From Manis javanica (Eukaryota; Chordata; Mammalia; Pholidota; Manidae), in assembly GCF_040802235.1 (NCBI RefSeq), contig NC_133169.1, positions 40,555,034 to 40,619,033 on the forward strand: a stretch of 64,000 bases of DNA, in the 5' to 3' direction. The stretch's first letter is position 1, and each line of letters starts with the position of its first letter. This document shows positions 39,440-48,737 of this stretch, one piece after another. The notes below the pieces were generated by a model. That model did no database searches. It worked only from the letters and a program-made list of their open reading frames with translations, and was not told the DNA's origin. The translations under genes and the position numbers were made by a program.

Positions 39440-41160
39440 TCAGTGTGTGGTGAGGAGGTCACCTGAGGGTGAGGGATCTTCTGTGGCCAGAAGCTGGTAG
39501 TTCTTGAGTAAAAGCTGGTTGAAAGCTTGATTAGAGATTTTTCCGACTTGGGATTTGATGAACTTTATTATACAGGGTAAGAAGAGACAGGCAAGAAGAA
39601 TGATTATTATGGGGCCTGCAATGGGCCAGAGCTAGGTGAGGAGGGGGTTTGTTAGTATTGAAGAGAATGGGTTGGAATTGGAAGCAGAGTGGAGGCTGGA
39701 GGCAAGGTCGGTGAGTTTGGTAATGTTAGTTTCTACAATGCTGGAATAGCAGCACTCTTCCCAGAGGAAGACACAGGTGCCGCCCTTCTCAGCTGTAATC
39801 AGATCTAGGGCCTGCCGGTTTTGAATGGTGACTTTAGCTAGCGAAGTGACCTGTCTTTGGAGAGAGGCTAGAGAATCGGCAGTGGATGTCAGGGCTCCCT
39901 CAAGTTTGGCGTTGAGATCTCTAACTGCCTATAGAGAGTGACTCAAGGCTTCTCCCGAAAACCCTGCCCCAATGGCTGAGGTGATCAAAGAGCTACTGAC
40001 CATGACGGGAAGGAAAGCAGCTCTTTTTGTGCACGAGGGCAAGGGAGGTTGGAGCTCAAGGAATTCTGCCATGCTGTAAAGTGTTAACTGTGGGATTAGG
40101 GTGACGAGAATGCAGGGTGTATTGGAGTTGAGAGGCAGTGAGTTGAAAAGACTGCCATTACACCAAAAGAAGTGTCCCAGTTGCGTAAAAGTCTTAGAGC
40201 CGGAGGTAGGGGTGTAGATAGAGAGGCAGTGAAGTGCACTGGAGGGGGTGTGGAGTTGGGCCCACACAGTGGTGGATGGTGAGATTATCTGCATATTCTG
40301 GTTCCCATAGGGGTATGTCTGCCAGGGGGCAGAGGGGTTGTCTTTCTGCATGGAAGGAGTAGTTGGAAATATTAAGGGGCAAGGCGGCCAGCAGTGGGCG
40401 CTGTAGTGATGTACAGATGCAGCAATTGGCTGTGTTAAGGGTGTGGTTGAGAAAGATGGTGGTGTCCTAAATGAGCTGTAACGAAGAGTAGGAGAAATGG
40501 GAAGAGGGGCGGGGATAAGAAGATGAAGAGGCGCCGTCAAGAGTTTGGATAATGACTTTTTCGGAATGTCTGATACCTGATGCAACTTGAGAGATCTGGG
40601 AATGAGAGGGAACATACTTTTGAGAGATATGAAGGGTACCGTGGGGGGTCGAGGACCCTCCCCCATAGTAAACTGAGGCTGTGACTCTGGCAGCTCATCA
40701 AGAGTCCCAGAGATCTGGGATTGATAAGGAGAATGAGCCGTTGGGATATTTCATGAAACGGTTGGAGGAGTAATACTGTGGGTACTGGAAGTTACTCATG
40801 TAGTGAATTGCACAAGACCAGTAGGGACATCTCTTGTAGGTGTCTGGCTATTGCCTGCAATAGGCTTGTTTCTGGTCATAGAGGAAGCAGAGGTAGGGAG
40901 AATAAGGGTAGCTGCTAATGAACACTTTGGTGGAGGGAGGAAAGTGGAGGTATAAAGGCTCAGAGCAGCTTTTCAGAGGGCAGTCTGGTGTGGCAATGAG
41001 GGCAGTAACTTTTGTTTGATGCTGTGTGTAAGTCTCTCTGACTTTGAATCGCCATACAAAGGAGGCTGGGGTGGCGGGGAAGACAATAAGAATGAGGAAA
41101 AAAGCAAGAGAGCAGTAAAGGAGGAAAAAGTCATGATTTGGGTATGGATGGCAAAGGGGG
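39440..41160 (-). pseudogene. env: Broken env (SU and TM) of the provirus
   Basis: Retroviral envelope region. A hydrophobic leader-like stretch (about 41132-41076) opens it, followed by SU sequence with an early stop at 40848-40850, more stops near 40695, and a longer open part at 40666-39929. A degenerate furin-type site (CTKR) lies before a hydrophobic segment resembling a fusion peptide (about 40020-39960). An in-frame TAG at 39929-39931 follows. Past it come a heptad-like stretch and a CX6CC motif near 39765-39740, as in gammaretroviral TM, then a TAG at about 39633, a membrane anchor rich in I and L and a short tail ending in TGA at 39442-39440. With at least four stops, no functional envelope can be made. 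Description only; I give no repaired version. Confidence 0.8.
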
Positions 41161-42640
41161 TGAATGGGATTTTGGAGGAAAGAGGACAGTAAGGTGAGGA
41201 GTCTGGAGGGAGGGAGAGTCTGTAAACTTTTGTAGGTTAAGAGATCTTTTAGGTGATGTGGGGACAGAATGGTAAGGGGCGCCCTGAATGTCAGTTTATG
41301 AGCTTCTTTCTGCAAGAGCTGTCTAGCGGCTAATGCTCGTAGGCAGGGGGCCCATCCCTGAACTGTGGGGTCTAATTGCTTGGAGAGATAAGCTTCTGGG
41401 GCAAAGGATGGGCCATAATATTGGCTTAGGACTCCTAGAGCTTGACTGGACCTCTCATGAATGTATAATGAGAAGGGCTTCGACAAATCAGGAAGATGGA
41501 GAGCTGGGGCTTCTACAAGGGCTTGACGGAGCTTAATGAAGTAGTGTCGGGGTGAGGAGTATAATGGTTTTTTAGGGGGGCTCTTGCTGAGGTCGTATAG
41601 GGGTCTTGCCAACAGGGAGCAGGGAGAAGTTAGGGATCTATGCTCTAAAATATCTAGCTAGGCTTAGAAAGGAAAGGATTTCTGTCTTGGTTTTGGGAAT
41701 GGGCAGGTCAGAGAGGAGCTATTTTCTGTCTAAGGTAATGGACTTTCTTTGTTGAGATAGAAGGAATCTGAGGTAAGTGACAGAAGGGGAAGAGATTTGA
41801 GCTTTGACGGGGGATACTCGGTAACTTCTGGAAGCTAGAAGGTTAAGTAGCGAGGCAGTGTCAAGTTGAGACTGTTCCCACGAGAGACTGCAGAGTAGAA
41901 GATTGTCTATATATTATAAGGTGGACTTGGAGTGATCATGATGAAACTTTTTGAGGTCCTGAGCTAGGACCTGTCTAAAAATATGGGGACTATCTTGGAA
42001 GCTTTGTGGCAAAACTGTCCAAGTGAGTTGTTTAGAATGTCTTGTGTATGGGTCTGTCCAGGTGAAGATGAAAAAATCATGGGAGCAGGAGTCTAGAGGG
42101 ATAGAAAAATGGGTCTTTGAGATCTAGGACTGAGAAGTGGGATGCTGAGGCAGGGATCTGCGATAAAAGGCTGTATGGATTTGGAACTAAGGGATGGATA
42201 GGGACAATGGCTATGTTGATGAGGTGAACGTCTTGGACAAGGCAGAAAGATCCGTTGGTTTTTTAACAGCTAATATGGGGGTATTAAATGGGGAGTGAGT
42301 AGGTCTGAGGTAATTTATGTTTAAGAGATCTTGAATGATGGGTTGGAGGCCTATGAGGGCTGAAGTGGTTAGGGGGTATTGGGCCTGACAGATATACTGA
42401 GAGGGGTCACATAATTTGATAGAGGCAGTGGGACATAGGGCCACAGAGGGGCTTGTAATGTCCCAAACTTTGGGATTTACAGGGTGTATGAGGGCGGAAC
42501 TGGAGCTTTCATTGGGTAGAGGGGGGTCGTTGGCTATGAGGGCCATCAGAAAGGGAGTACTGGGGACTGTGGGAGTGGATATAGTTATGGAAACGTGGAG
42601 GAGGGAAAGGTTGTCTCGTCCTAGTAAAGGGATGGGACAC
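41161..42640 (-). pseudogene. pol: Broken pol (reverse transcriptase region) of the provirus
   Basis: RT sequence runs from about 42540 to 41170. The frame is open at 42648-42211 (end of protease and RT fingers) and at 41612-41165 (RT connection and start of RNase H), with many stops and shifts between. At the catalytic box (41902-41913) the tyrosine-x-aspartate-aspartate motif reads YIDN, with the second aspartate lost. Beyond about 41165 the rest of RNase H and all of integrase are absent, and the frame runs directly into the env leader. Non-functional. Confidence 0.8.
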
Positions 42641-42913
42641 TGGGGCATAACTAGGAAGGAGTGGGAGAAAGGTATGGGACTGTCTAGGATTGTGCATAAA
42701 ATGGGGGGGGTTTAAATGGAAAATCTGTTTACCTCCTACCCCGACTATAGGAGTAATGGCTGGCGTGGTAGGGCCCCGGTATTCTCACAAGACTGTGAAG
42801 GTGGCTCCTGTATCTAAGAGGAAGGAGATGGGGCGACCGTCTACTGTTAAAGTAACTCTGGGCTCCTGTTTGGTGATGGAAATGGTCGGGCGAGAAGCCC
42901 CTGGGCCCCATCA
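42641..42913 (-). pseudogene. pro: Retroviral protease remnant
   Basis: The frame following gag, separated from it only by the gag TGA at 42911-42913, encodes an aspartic protease with the catalytic DTGA at 42814-42803 inside an LLDTGAT context. In-frame continuation across the gag stop is the gammaretroviral layout, where the stop is suppressed. A second in-frame TGA at 42785-42787, a few codons after the catalytic site, breaks it. Confidence 0.75.
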
Positions 42914-43948
42914 ATCTTCTTCTGCCAGCCCCACTACGGCGGGCTTAGGATGGGGGTTGTTCGTCCAGCCTCCCCTTCGGGGTGTTGGGCAATCAGACCC
43001 CCAGTGGCCCTTTTTGTGGCATCTGGGGCATGGGGTGGTAGGAGATCTGGGGGAGGGGCACGCCCTTGACCAATGTCCCTCTTTTCCGCACTTGAAACAA
43101 GCTCCTGGGGGGGGCTTATCTGTAGAGGGGCGCCCAGGTTGTGGTTTTATCAGCTGGGCTAACATCTGGAAATTGGCCTGATCAGCCTTTTGTTTACCGC
43201 GTTCTTTCTCCTCCTTCCGGTTATGGAAGACTTTAAAGGCTACTGTTAGGATCTCAGTCTGTGGGGTAGCGGGGCCCTGTTCTAACTTTTTGAGTTTAGC
43301 TTTAATGTTGGAGTAGCTTTGAGCTAGGAAGTATGTCATAAGGACATGTTTTCCTTCAGGTGTTTCTGGGTCTAGGCTGGTATACTGTAATAGGGCTTGA
43401 GTGAGTCTGTCTAAGAACTCGGAGGGGGTTTCATCTCTCTTTTGAATCATGTCTTGGAGCTTTTGAAAATTGAATACTTTACGAGCTGCCTTTTTTAGAC
43501 CTGCTATTAAGCAGGAGGCAAAAATATTTCGAGAAGAGAGACTCATGGCGGTGTTATAATCTCAGTGTGGGTCTTGTTCAGGGACAGCAGTGGGTCCAGG
43601 GGGATAGGTGGGGTCAGTCTTGTGGGTTTCAGTAGCGTGCATTTGGGCAAAGTCCCAAACTCATCTACGCTCTTCAGGGAGGAGAGTATTGGCCAGGAGC
43701 ATGAAAATGTCATGATGTGTGAGGCTGTAAGACTGGAGGGTCCATTGAAACTCCCTGATGCATGTTGTGGGATCAGTGGAAAAGGAACTTAGGCGTTTCT
43801 CTAGTTGGGCTAAATCTCCTAAGGAGAAAGGGATGTGAACGCGCACGATGCCTTCGGATCTTGCTACTTCCCACAGGGATAATTTTGGGAGGCCCTCTTG
43901 ACCGAGTCTGAGGGGGACTGAAGGGTTCTGGCTCAGTCTGTGGGGGAG
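42911..43948 (-). pseudogene. gag: gag: capsid and nucleocapsid, two in-frame stops
   Basis: Capsid and nucleocapsid of the provirus, which would form the core shell and bind the genomic RNA. The frame is continuous from the capsid start to 42914 except for TGA stops at 43661-43663 and 43562-43564. The C-terminal part (43546-42914) shows the capsid C-terminal domain ([21 protein letters not shown] segment shortened here to its core) and two CCHC zinc knuckles: [14 protein letters not shown] (43099-43058) and [14 protein letters not shown] (43030-42989). Two knuckles separate it from MLV-type viruses, which have one. The 5' part is split from matrix/p12 by the LTR at 43949. Confidence 0.85.
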
Positions 43949-44368
43949 TGACATGGTCTAGCCATGCCTAGTCGAGCAGGTCCTGAAGTGCAGAAGGAGG
44001 GGCAAAGAAAATGAAGAAAGATAGAATCGGACCCACATGTCGCCAGCTAGCTGCCCAGCTACTTGCCTCTGCCGCTCTAGTTGGGCTTGAACTCATGATT
44101 CTGAGGTTAAGAGTCCCATGCTCTACTAATTAAGCTACAGCAGGGCTCCAGTTAATTGCTTATGGAATGCATTGTTTTCTATTCCTGCCACATCAGCAAG
44201 TGGGGGAAGGGCATAGCTAGAAGCAGGGGTGGTGTTTCTACACATCTTTAAGGTCTCCCTATTTTCAGAGTGAGGAGTCTTGGCAAGATATGTTTTTGTG
44301 GACAGATAACTTCTAAGGACTGCACCAGTTTTTGTTTAGCTTGTGCTTTCCCATGCTGCGTTCAGACA
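43949..44368 (-). mobile_element. Solo LTR inserted in gag, with a tRNA-Lys-like core
   Basis: Shares two collinear blocks, in element sense, with the solo LTR at 46325-46666: an upstream one (TATGCCCTTCCCCCACTTGC and onwards, 44216-44150) and the 3' end (CACTTCAGGACCTGCT, about 44010-43949). On the plus strand TGGGGGAG lies at 43941-43948 and TGGGGGGAG at 44369-44377, probably the target duplication with a one-base slip. Between the shared blocks, where the relative has TATA and AATAAA, this copy has a tRNA-like sequence (44071-44146). The first ~125 bp of its 5' end have no counterpart in the relative. The insertion splits p12 from capsid and postdates the provirus. Confidence 0.7.
44071..44146 (-). 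tRNA. tRNA-Lys(CTT)-like sequence inside the solo LTR
   Basis: On the minus strand this 76-base stretch reads as an eroded tRNA-Lys. It has an A-box-like TAGCTTAATTAG, the block AGAGCATGGGACTCTTAA with anticodon CTT, and a B-box-like AGTTCAAGCCC. The outer acceptor stem pairs only at its first three positions (GCC with GGC); inner stems are partly lost. It is not flanked by a poly-A tail or duplications of its own. A functional tRNA is unlikely; a tRNA-derived insert is well supported. Alternative: the head of a tRNA-Lys SINE. Confidence 0.6.
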
Positions 44369-44941
44369 TGGGGGGAGGTGCTTTCCCATTCTCTCTACAA
44401 ACATGTGAGAAGACAAAGGCGGTCCCTAACAGGGGAGAAACAGGTGATGAGGGCAAAGACGGAGGAGGCCCTTGGGACCTAGTTAAAGGAGGGCTGAAAG
44501 GCTCAGGCTTAATATGCGGGGGACGAAGGCGGAGGAGGTGAGATGGGGGAGGAGATGGTTGGGGAGGAAGGGAGAAGGGCTGTTGTAGGAGAAGAAGGGG
44601 AAGGGAGTGAAAGGGAGGCTTCTGCGGGGGTGGCGGCTTGCAGGCTAGGAGAACTTGGGAGGGGGCTGGGAGAGGAAGAGGCGGAAAGCTTCGATATAGG
44701 GAATCTCCTTCCATTTTTTCAGGCGCTGGCAGTAGTTAAAAAGATCACGAGTGATGTTAGGATCAAGAGTTCCCCCTGCGGGCCATCGGTTGTTATTGTC
44801 TAGGGGGTATGTCGGCCAATCTTGGGAGCAATATTTACGGAGAAGTTTTGGTTTTATATCAGGCATCAGGGAGAGGGTGGCCAGATGCTTAAGCAGGCAT
44901 TCAAGAGGTGAACCTTCAGGGAGGGATGAGGAGGCTCCCAT
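44369..44941 (-). pseudogene. gag: gag: matrix and p12-like region, frameshifted
   Basis: The matrix frame starts with MGASSS at 44941, a myristoylation-type start (Gly2, Ser6), and continues to 44645. The following proline-rich, p12-like region is in a different frame (44714-44377), so at least one frameshift lies near 44700. An open upstream extension to 45016 adds a hydrophobic stretch, but I take the MGASSS Met as the gag start. The region ends at the inserted LTR. Confidence 0.75.
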
Positions 44942-45565
44942 GGCTAAAGGACAGAGAAGGAGACAGGGGAAGATGAACGGAGATCCTCGGACTGGAAGCA
45001 GACCACAAGGAGACAAAGGGCATCCCCGATGATCCTTGGTGGTCTGCGGAAACTTGTATACGAGTCGGAATTTCTTAGGAAGTGTGGGTCGTCACCCAGA
45101 CTTCCCTAAGAAGGCAGAGTGCCGGAGTCACGAGGTACCTAGTGCTAGGCGTTTTTGGTGGACGGAGCAGAAGGAGGAGGGGGGGAAAAGGGAGCGTTCT
45201 CATCCACAAAGGAGTCACCTCGTTTATGGCAGTTGGAGGAGGGTGCCTGAGAGTCGGCCGCAGCCGTGAAGGCCTGAGGCGGGGATTTATGACTGTCGGA
45301 GGAGGGGCCTGAGGGTCCGCCGCAGCCGTGAAGGCCTGAGGCGGGGAGCGTTCCCTCCTCATCCCCGAGCATCAGGGCCTTGCCGGATGATCACGGTCAA
45401 TGGCACTGCGATAGCTCGGAGAAGAGTGGCCCACTCCGGGGAGAAAACTTACCTAAAGGCCAGAGAGGAGTGGTGAGTGTGATGAGCCAGCACCGGAAAA
45501 AGAGGACAAGGGCAAGCTGCTGCTGGTGTCGGGGGGAAGACGGGGCCCAGTTGGGGTGTCCCGTC
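44942..45565 (-). other. Proviral 5' leader, packaging region
   Basis: About 620 bp of GC- and CpG-rich non-coding sequence between the primer-binding site and the gag start. The many open frames on both strands come from this composition and are not genes. Contains the 62-bp tandem duplication at 45233-45350. Confidence 0.65.
45233..45350. repeat. 62-bp tandem duplication in the leader
   Basis: GCAGCCGTGAAGGCCTGAGG occurs at about 45260 and again 62 bases later (about 45322), embedded in longer near-identical copies (GCCTGAG... at 45245 and 45307). Tandem repeats in a retroviral leader or U3 can arise by slippage during reverse transcription. Confidence 0.85.
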
Positions 45566-45583
45566 TCCCTGGTTTCGGCACCA
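45566..45583 (-). other. Primer-binding site, tRNA-Phe type
   Basis: On the element strand TGGTGCCGAAACCAGGGA follows the 5' LTR after one base. It complements the 3' end of mammalian tRNA-Phe at 17 of 18 positions, as I recall that tRNA; the mismatch is at position 14. This is the primer of the HERV-F type. Confidence 0.8.
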
Positions 45584-45584
45584 A

Positions 45585-45833
45585 TGAAAGGAAAGGATCG
45601 ACACATAGCAGCAATTCACCAGAGAGTTCCGCTTTATTAGGGAAAGGTGCTGGATTATATAGGAAGGGGCATGAATTGATTGAGGTGTCACTTCTATGGG
45701 GCTGGTGGCTGTTGGCTAGGTGCTGGGATTGGGAGGGGGGCGAGAGGTGATTGGGCTTCAGGTGACGCCGGCGGGAACTGAGGACCCCGAAGAGAAGCCA
45801 GAAGTTTGCCATCTTACTGGTGGGGACCCTTCA
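45585..45833 (-). repeat. 5' LTR of the provirus
   Basis: 249 bp, with a TATATAAT box (plus 45654-45661) and an AATAAA polyadenylation signal (plus 45633-45638) about 20 bases apart, so R is short. It starts TGAAGGG and ends CCTTTCA on the element strand, imperfect inverted ends. The GTAA target duplication follows at 45834-45837. Confidence 0.93.
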
Positions 45834-47813
45834 GTAATGTAGAACTTTATCCATTTTTTCTTGGTAATCAAAAATTTTAATATATAATTATTCAGATATC
45901 TGTTTATGCTCCTTTTCATTTCTGTTGTTTCAAAAGTTTTATTTTTTATTTTATTTTATTTGAGTCTTCTCTAATTCTGATTCTGTCTGACTAAAAGTCT
46001 GATTTTGTCAATAGGATATTTTAAAAAATATTTATTTAATTCATATTTTCTGTTGCCTTCCTAGTCTCTATTTCACTTATGTACCCCCCAAAATTTTTGA
46101 TTTCCTTCCTTCTACCAACTTTGGGTTTAGTTTTTTGTTTTTCATCAAGTCTCTTGAGGTGTAAAGTAATGTAATTTGGGATCTTTCTTTTTTCTTATGA
46201 ATTTATCACTATAAATGTCACTCTTGGTAATTATTTGACTGCATCTCATAAGGTTTGGTATGTTTTGTTTTCATTTTCATTTGTATCAAGATCTTTTTCC
46301 TTTTGATCTCCTCTTTGACTCAATTGTGGGGAGCGGTCTATGCCCTTCCCCCACTTGCTGATGTGGCGGGAATGGAGAACAAAGAGCATCCTGTTTACCC
46401 ATTCCATGAGCAACTGAAGGAGCCCTGCTGTGCCTACCTTTGTCCGGCTACCGCTGACGTCAATACTGTGCTTGATTGTCTATTGGATAATGCTATTTCC
46501 TGGAATAGTGTGCTTCTTTGCTGTATAAATACTCTGGACTTGAATAAAGTTTTGCTGGCGACGCACAGGAGCGTCAGCCCTCCCAGCTCTTTCTGTGTTT
46601 CTTTGTTTTCTTTGCCCCTCTCCGCACTTCAGGACCTGCTGGACTTGGCGCGGCTGGACCGCATCACTCAATGGGTGTTCAGGAACTTCTATTTAATTTC
46701 CATGGTGATTCTTCCAGTTTTCCTGTTGTAATTTCTAGTTTCATACCATGTTGTTCAGAAAAGATGTTTAATTTGATTTCAGTCTTATATGTGGAGAGTT
46801 GTTTTGTGACCTGACATATGATCTGTCCTGTAGAATGTTTCATGTGCATTCTACTGATGTTTGGAATCTTCTCTGCATGTCTATTAAAACCACTGGGAAA
46901 CATATCATTTAAGCCTAGCAATTCCATGTTGATTTTCATTCATGTTTATCTATCATTACTGAAAGTGATTATTAAAGTGTCCAACAATTACTATATTGTT
47001 TTCTATTTCTCCTTTCATATCTGTTAATGCTTGCTATATATATATTTTTTTTTACATGCTTCATTTTTGAGTGTATAGTTGTACTTTTTATCTCCTATGT
47101 TTGTATATGAAGCATAGTAGTTTTTTCTAATGGTCTTTTAGAATTTGTATCTAAGCAAATTAAAGTTTATAGCTACTTAAATACACCATAAATAACCTGA
47201 TGTCACCTTGTGTGTCATTGTCCTTCTAATGCTAAGTTTTATGTTTTGTTTTGTATTTTTGATGTGGGCTGGCTTCATTCAAACTATTCTTTTTTTGCTT
47301 CTCTGCCATTTGGGTACAATATGACTAAATGACAATTTTTTGGTATTTATCCACCTTTATGTATTTGAGCTTCATTGACCTCTAATTTAGTGTCTGAAAC
47401 TAACTTTGGAAGATTTTGGCTATTTTCTTCAAGTGTTTCTTCAATTCCATTCTCTCTCTTCTCTTTTCCATGTTATAGTGAAGTGTATGCTATCCATTTT
47501 GAAAGTATTCCCACAGTATTTTGTTGATCTATTGTTTGTTTTTTAATGTCTACTATGTCTTGAAAGATTCTAACTGACATAGTGTCAAATTCATTTATTC
47601 TTTCCTTCCTCATCCATGTTGAATTTCCAGTGTGCCTAAAAGGCTAACCACATTTACGTTACAATAATTTTAATTTGAAACATATTTTCAAGTATTTATT
47701 TCATGTTCCTTTTACAGTTTTCATCTCTTTGCTTACATTACTTATCTTTCTTCCATGTTTTATAGTTTACATACTGGAGCCCTTAATATGTATGTCATAG
47801 TTGTTTCACATTT
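45834..47813 (-). repeat. LINE-1 ORF2 remnant, minus strand (right of provirus)
   Basis: Continuation of the L1 interrupted at 38889, eroded RT and endonuclease sequence on the minus strand, itself interrupted by the solo LTR at 46325-46666. With the LTR and one TSD copy removed the L1 is continuous again. Confidence 0.65.
46325..46666 (+). mobile_element. Solo LTR, class II-like, 6-bp target duplication
   Basis: 342 bp, TGTGGGGAGC...GCATCA, flanked by a perfect 6-bp duplication CTCAAT (46319-46324 and 46667-46672). It has TATAAATA at 46524-46531 and AATAAA at 46543-46548. The 6-bp duplication and the TATA-AATAAA spacing fit a class II (betaretrovirus-like) LTR. The open frame at 46255-46731 spans the LTR and is a coincidence. 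A recombined relative lies at 43949-44368. Confidence 0.85.
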
Positions 47814-48067
47814 CCTATGTGAGAATTCCAAAATCGGTCTCATACTTGAATCTGGTTGTAATGCTGGCTTTGTCTCTACAGATCATATATTTTCTCTCAA
47901 AATGTCTTGTTATTTACTGTTGAAAGCTAGACATGATGTCTTGGATAATAGAGCTGTAGTTAAACACCTTTTGGGTGAAGATCTTGTTGCAATCCAGTTA
48001 AGATTTGGACTTCATTGAAAGAATACTGTATTAGGGACTTCAAATTCCTCTAATTTCCATATGTTTT
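47814..48067. repeat. Left arm of a long inverted repeat
   Basis: 254 bp that recur inverted at 48483-48737 with only scattered mismatches, for example ATACTTGAATCTGGTTGTAA here against its complement at about 48690-48709. The sequence itself is L1-derived. Confidence 0.9.
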
Positions 48068-48482
48068 CCTACCTTTTTGTCATTGGGATCCCAGAAGAAT
48101 TCCTCCTTAGATATAATCCATACATTACAATTTTTTCAGCTGTAATCCACTGCTATTGCACTGAAGCCCTGTAGATGTGGTGGTAAGGTATTTATATGGA
48201 GATGCACACTATATTAGGTGTTCTTTATTGATATTTGTCATGCAAACCTGGTTTGGATCCTAGTCCCTACAACATGAAGTGTGGTGCTACCCATGATCCA
48301 ACCACCCTGCGTCATGAGAAGCAGTCCACAGTTTTTCATTTTCAAGCTGGTCTAATTCTGCCTGAGCCCCACTAATTTGGCAAATTTACTGTTCAAGTAT
48401 CACTGTCAGTTACTGGATCCAGTTATTTGACCTCAGGTATGCAGATCTCTTCTCTGATATCTTTATGTATTCAAAAAGATAG
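48068..48482. other. Spacer of the inverted repeat
   Basis: 415 bp single-copy spacer, no gene seen. It looks like continued L1-derived or unassigned sequence. Confidence 0.6.
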
Positions 48483-48737
48483 AAAAACATATGGAAATTA
48501 TAGGAATTTGAAGTCCCTAATACAGTATTCTTTCAATGAAGTTCAACTCTTAACTGGATTGCAACAAGACCTTCACCCAAAAGGTGTTTAACCACAGCTC
48601 TATTATCCAAGACATCATGTCTGGCTTTCAACAGTAAATAACAAGACATTTTGAGAGGAAATACATTATCTGAATAGACAATGCCAGCATTACAACCAGA
48701 TTCAAGTATGAGACCGATTTTTGAATTTTCGCATAGG
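48483..48737. repeat. Right arm of a long inverted repeat
   Basis: Inverted copy of 47814-48067. Transcribed through, the pair would fold into a hairpin of about 250 bp with a 415-base loop. It may come from an inverted duplication during L1 insertion or a palindromic rearrangement. Confidence 0.9.

Larger units (their letters stand above)
38890..45833 (-). mobile_element. Gammaretrovirus-like (class I) provirus, tRNA-Phe primer type
   Basis: A provirus of about 6.9 kb on the minus strand. From 5' to 3' in element sense it has an LTR (45833-45585), a primer-binding site, a GC-rich leader, gag, protease, reverse transcriptase, env, a polypurine tract and an LTR (39138-38890). A 4-bp target duplication GTAA flanks it at 38885-38888 and 45834-45837; one extra A follows the left copy. 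The two LTRs differ at about 7 of 249 positions by eye, so the insertion is young on a mammalian scale. RNase H (most) and integrase are deleted, and gag, pol and env all carry stops or frameshifts. A second, foreign LTR sits in gag. The primer type and two-knuckle gag place it near the HERV-H/F group; closer assignment needs a search. Confidence 0.9.

Noticed and set aside
39929-40666. The 245-codon minus frame as a captured, functional envelope gene
   Set aside because: It starts in the middle of SU, and stops lie upstream, in TM and before the membrane anchor. It cannot make a full envelope protein.
44071-44146. A working tRNA-Lys gene
   Set aside because: The acceptor and other stems are eroded and the sequence sits within an LTR. 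I keep it as tRNA-derived only.
44543-45362. Several overlapping frames on both strands in the proviral leader and gag
   Set aside because: GC-rich composition opens many frames. Only the minus-strand gag frames show retroviral domains.
46255-46731. 158-codon plus frame
   Set aside because: It spans L1 sequence and a solo LTR with its TATA and polyadenylation signals, so it is not a gene.
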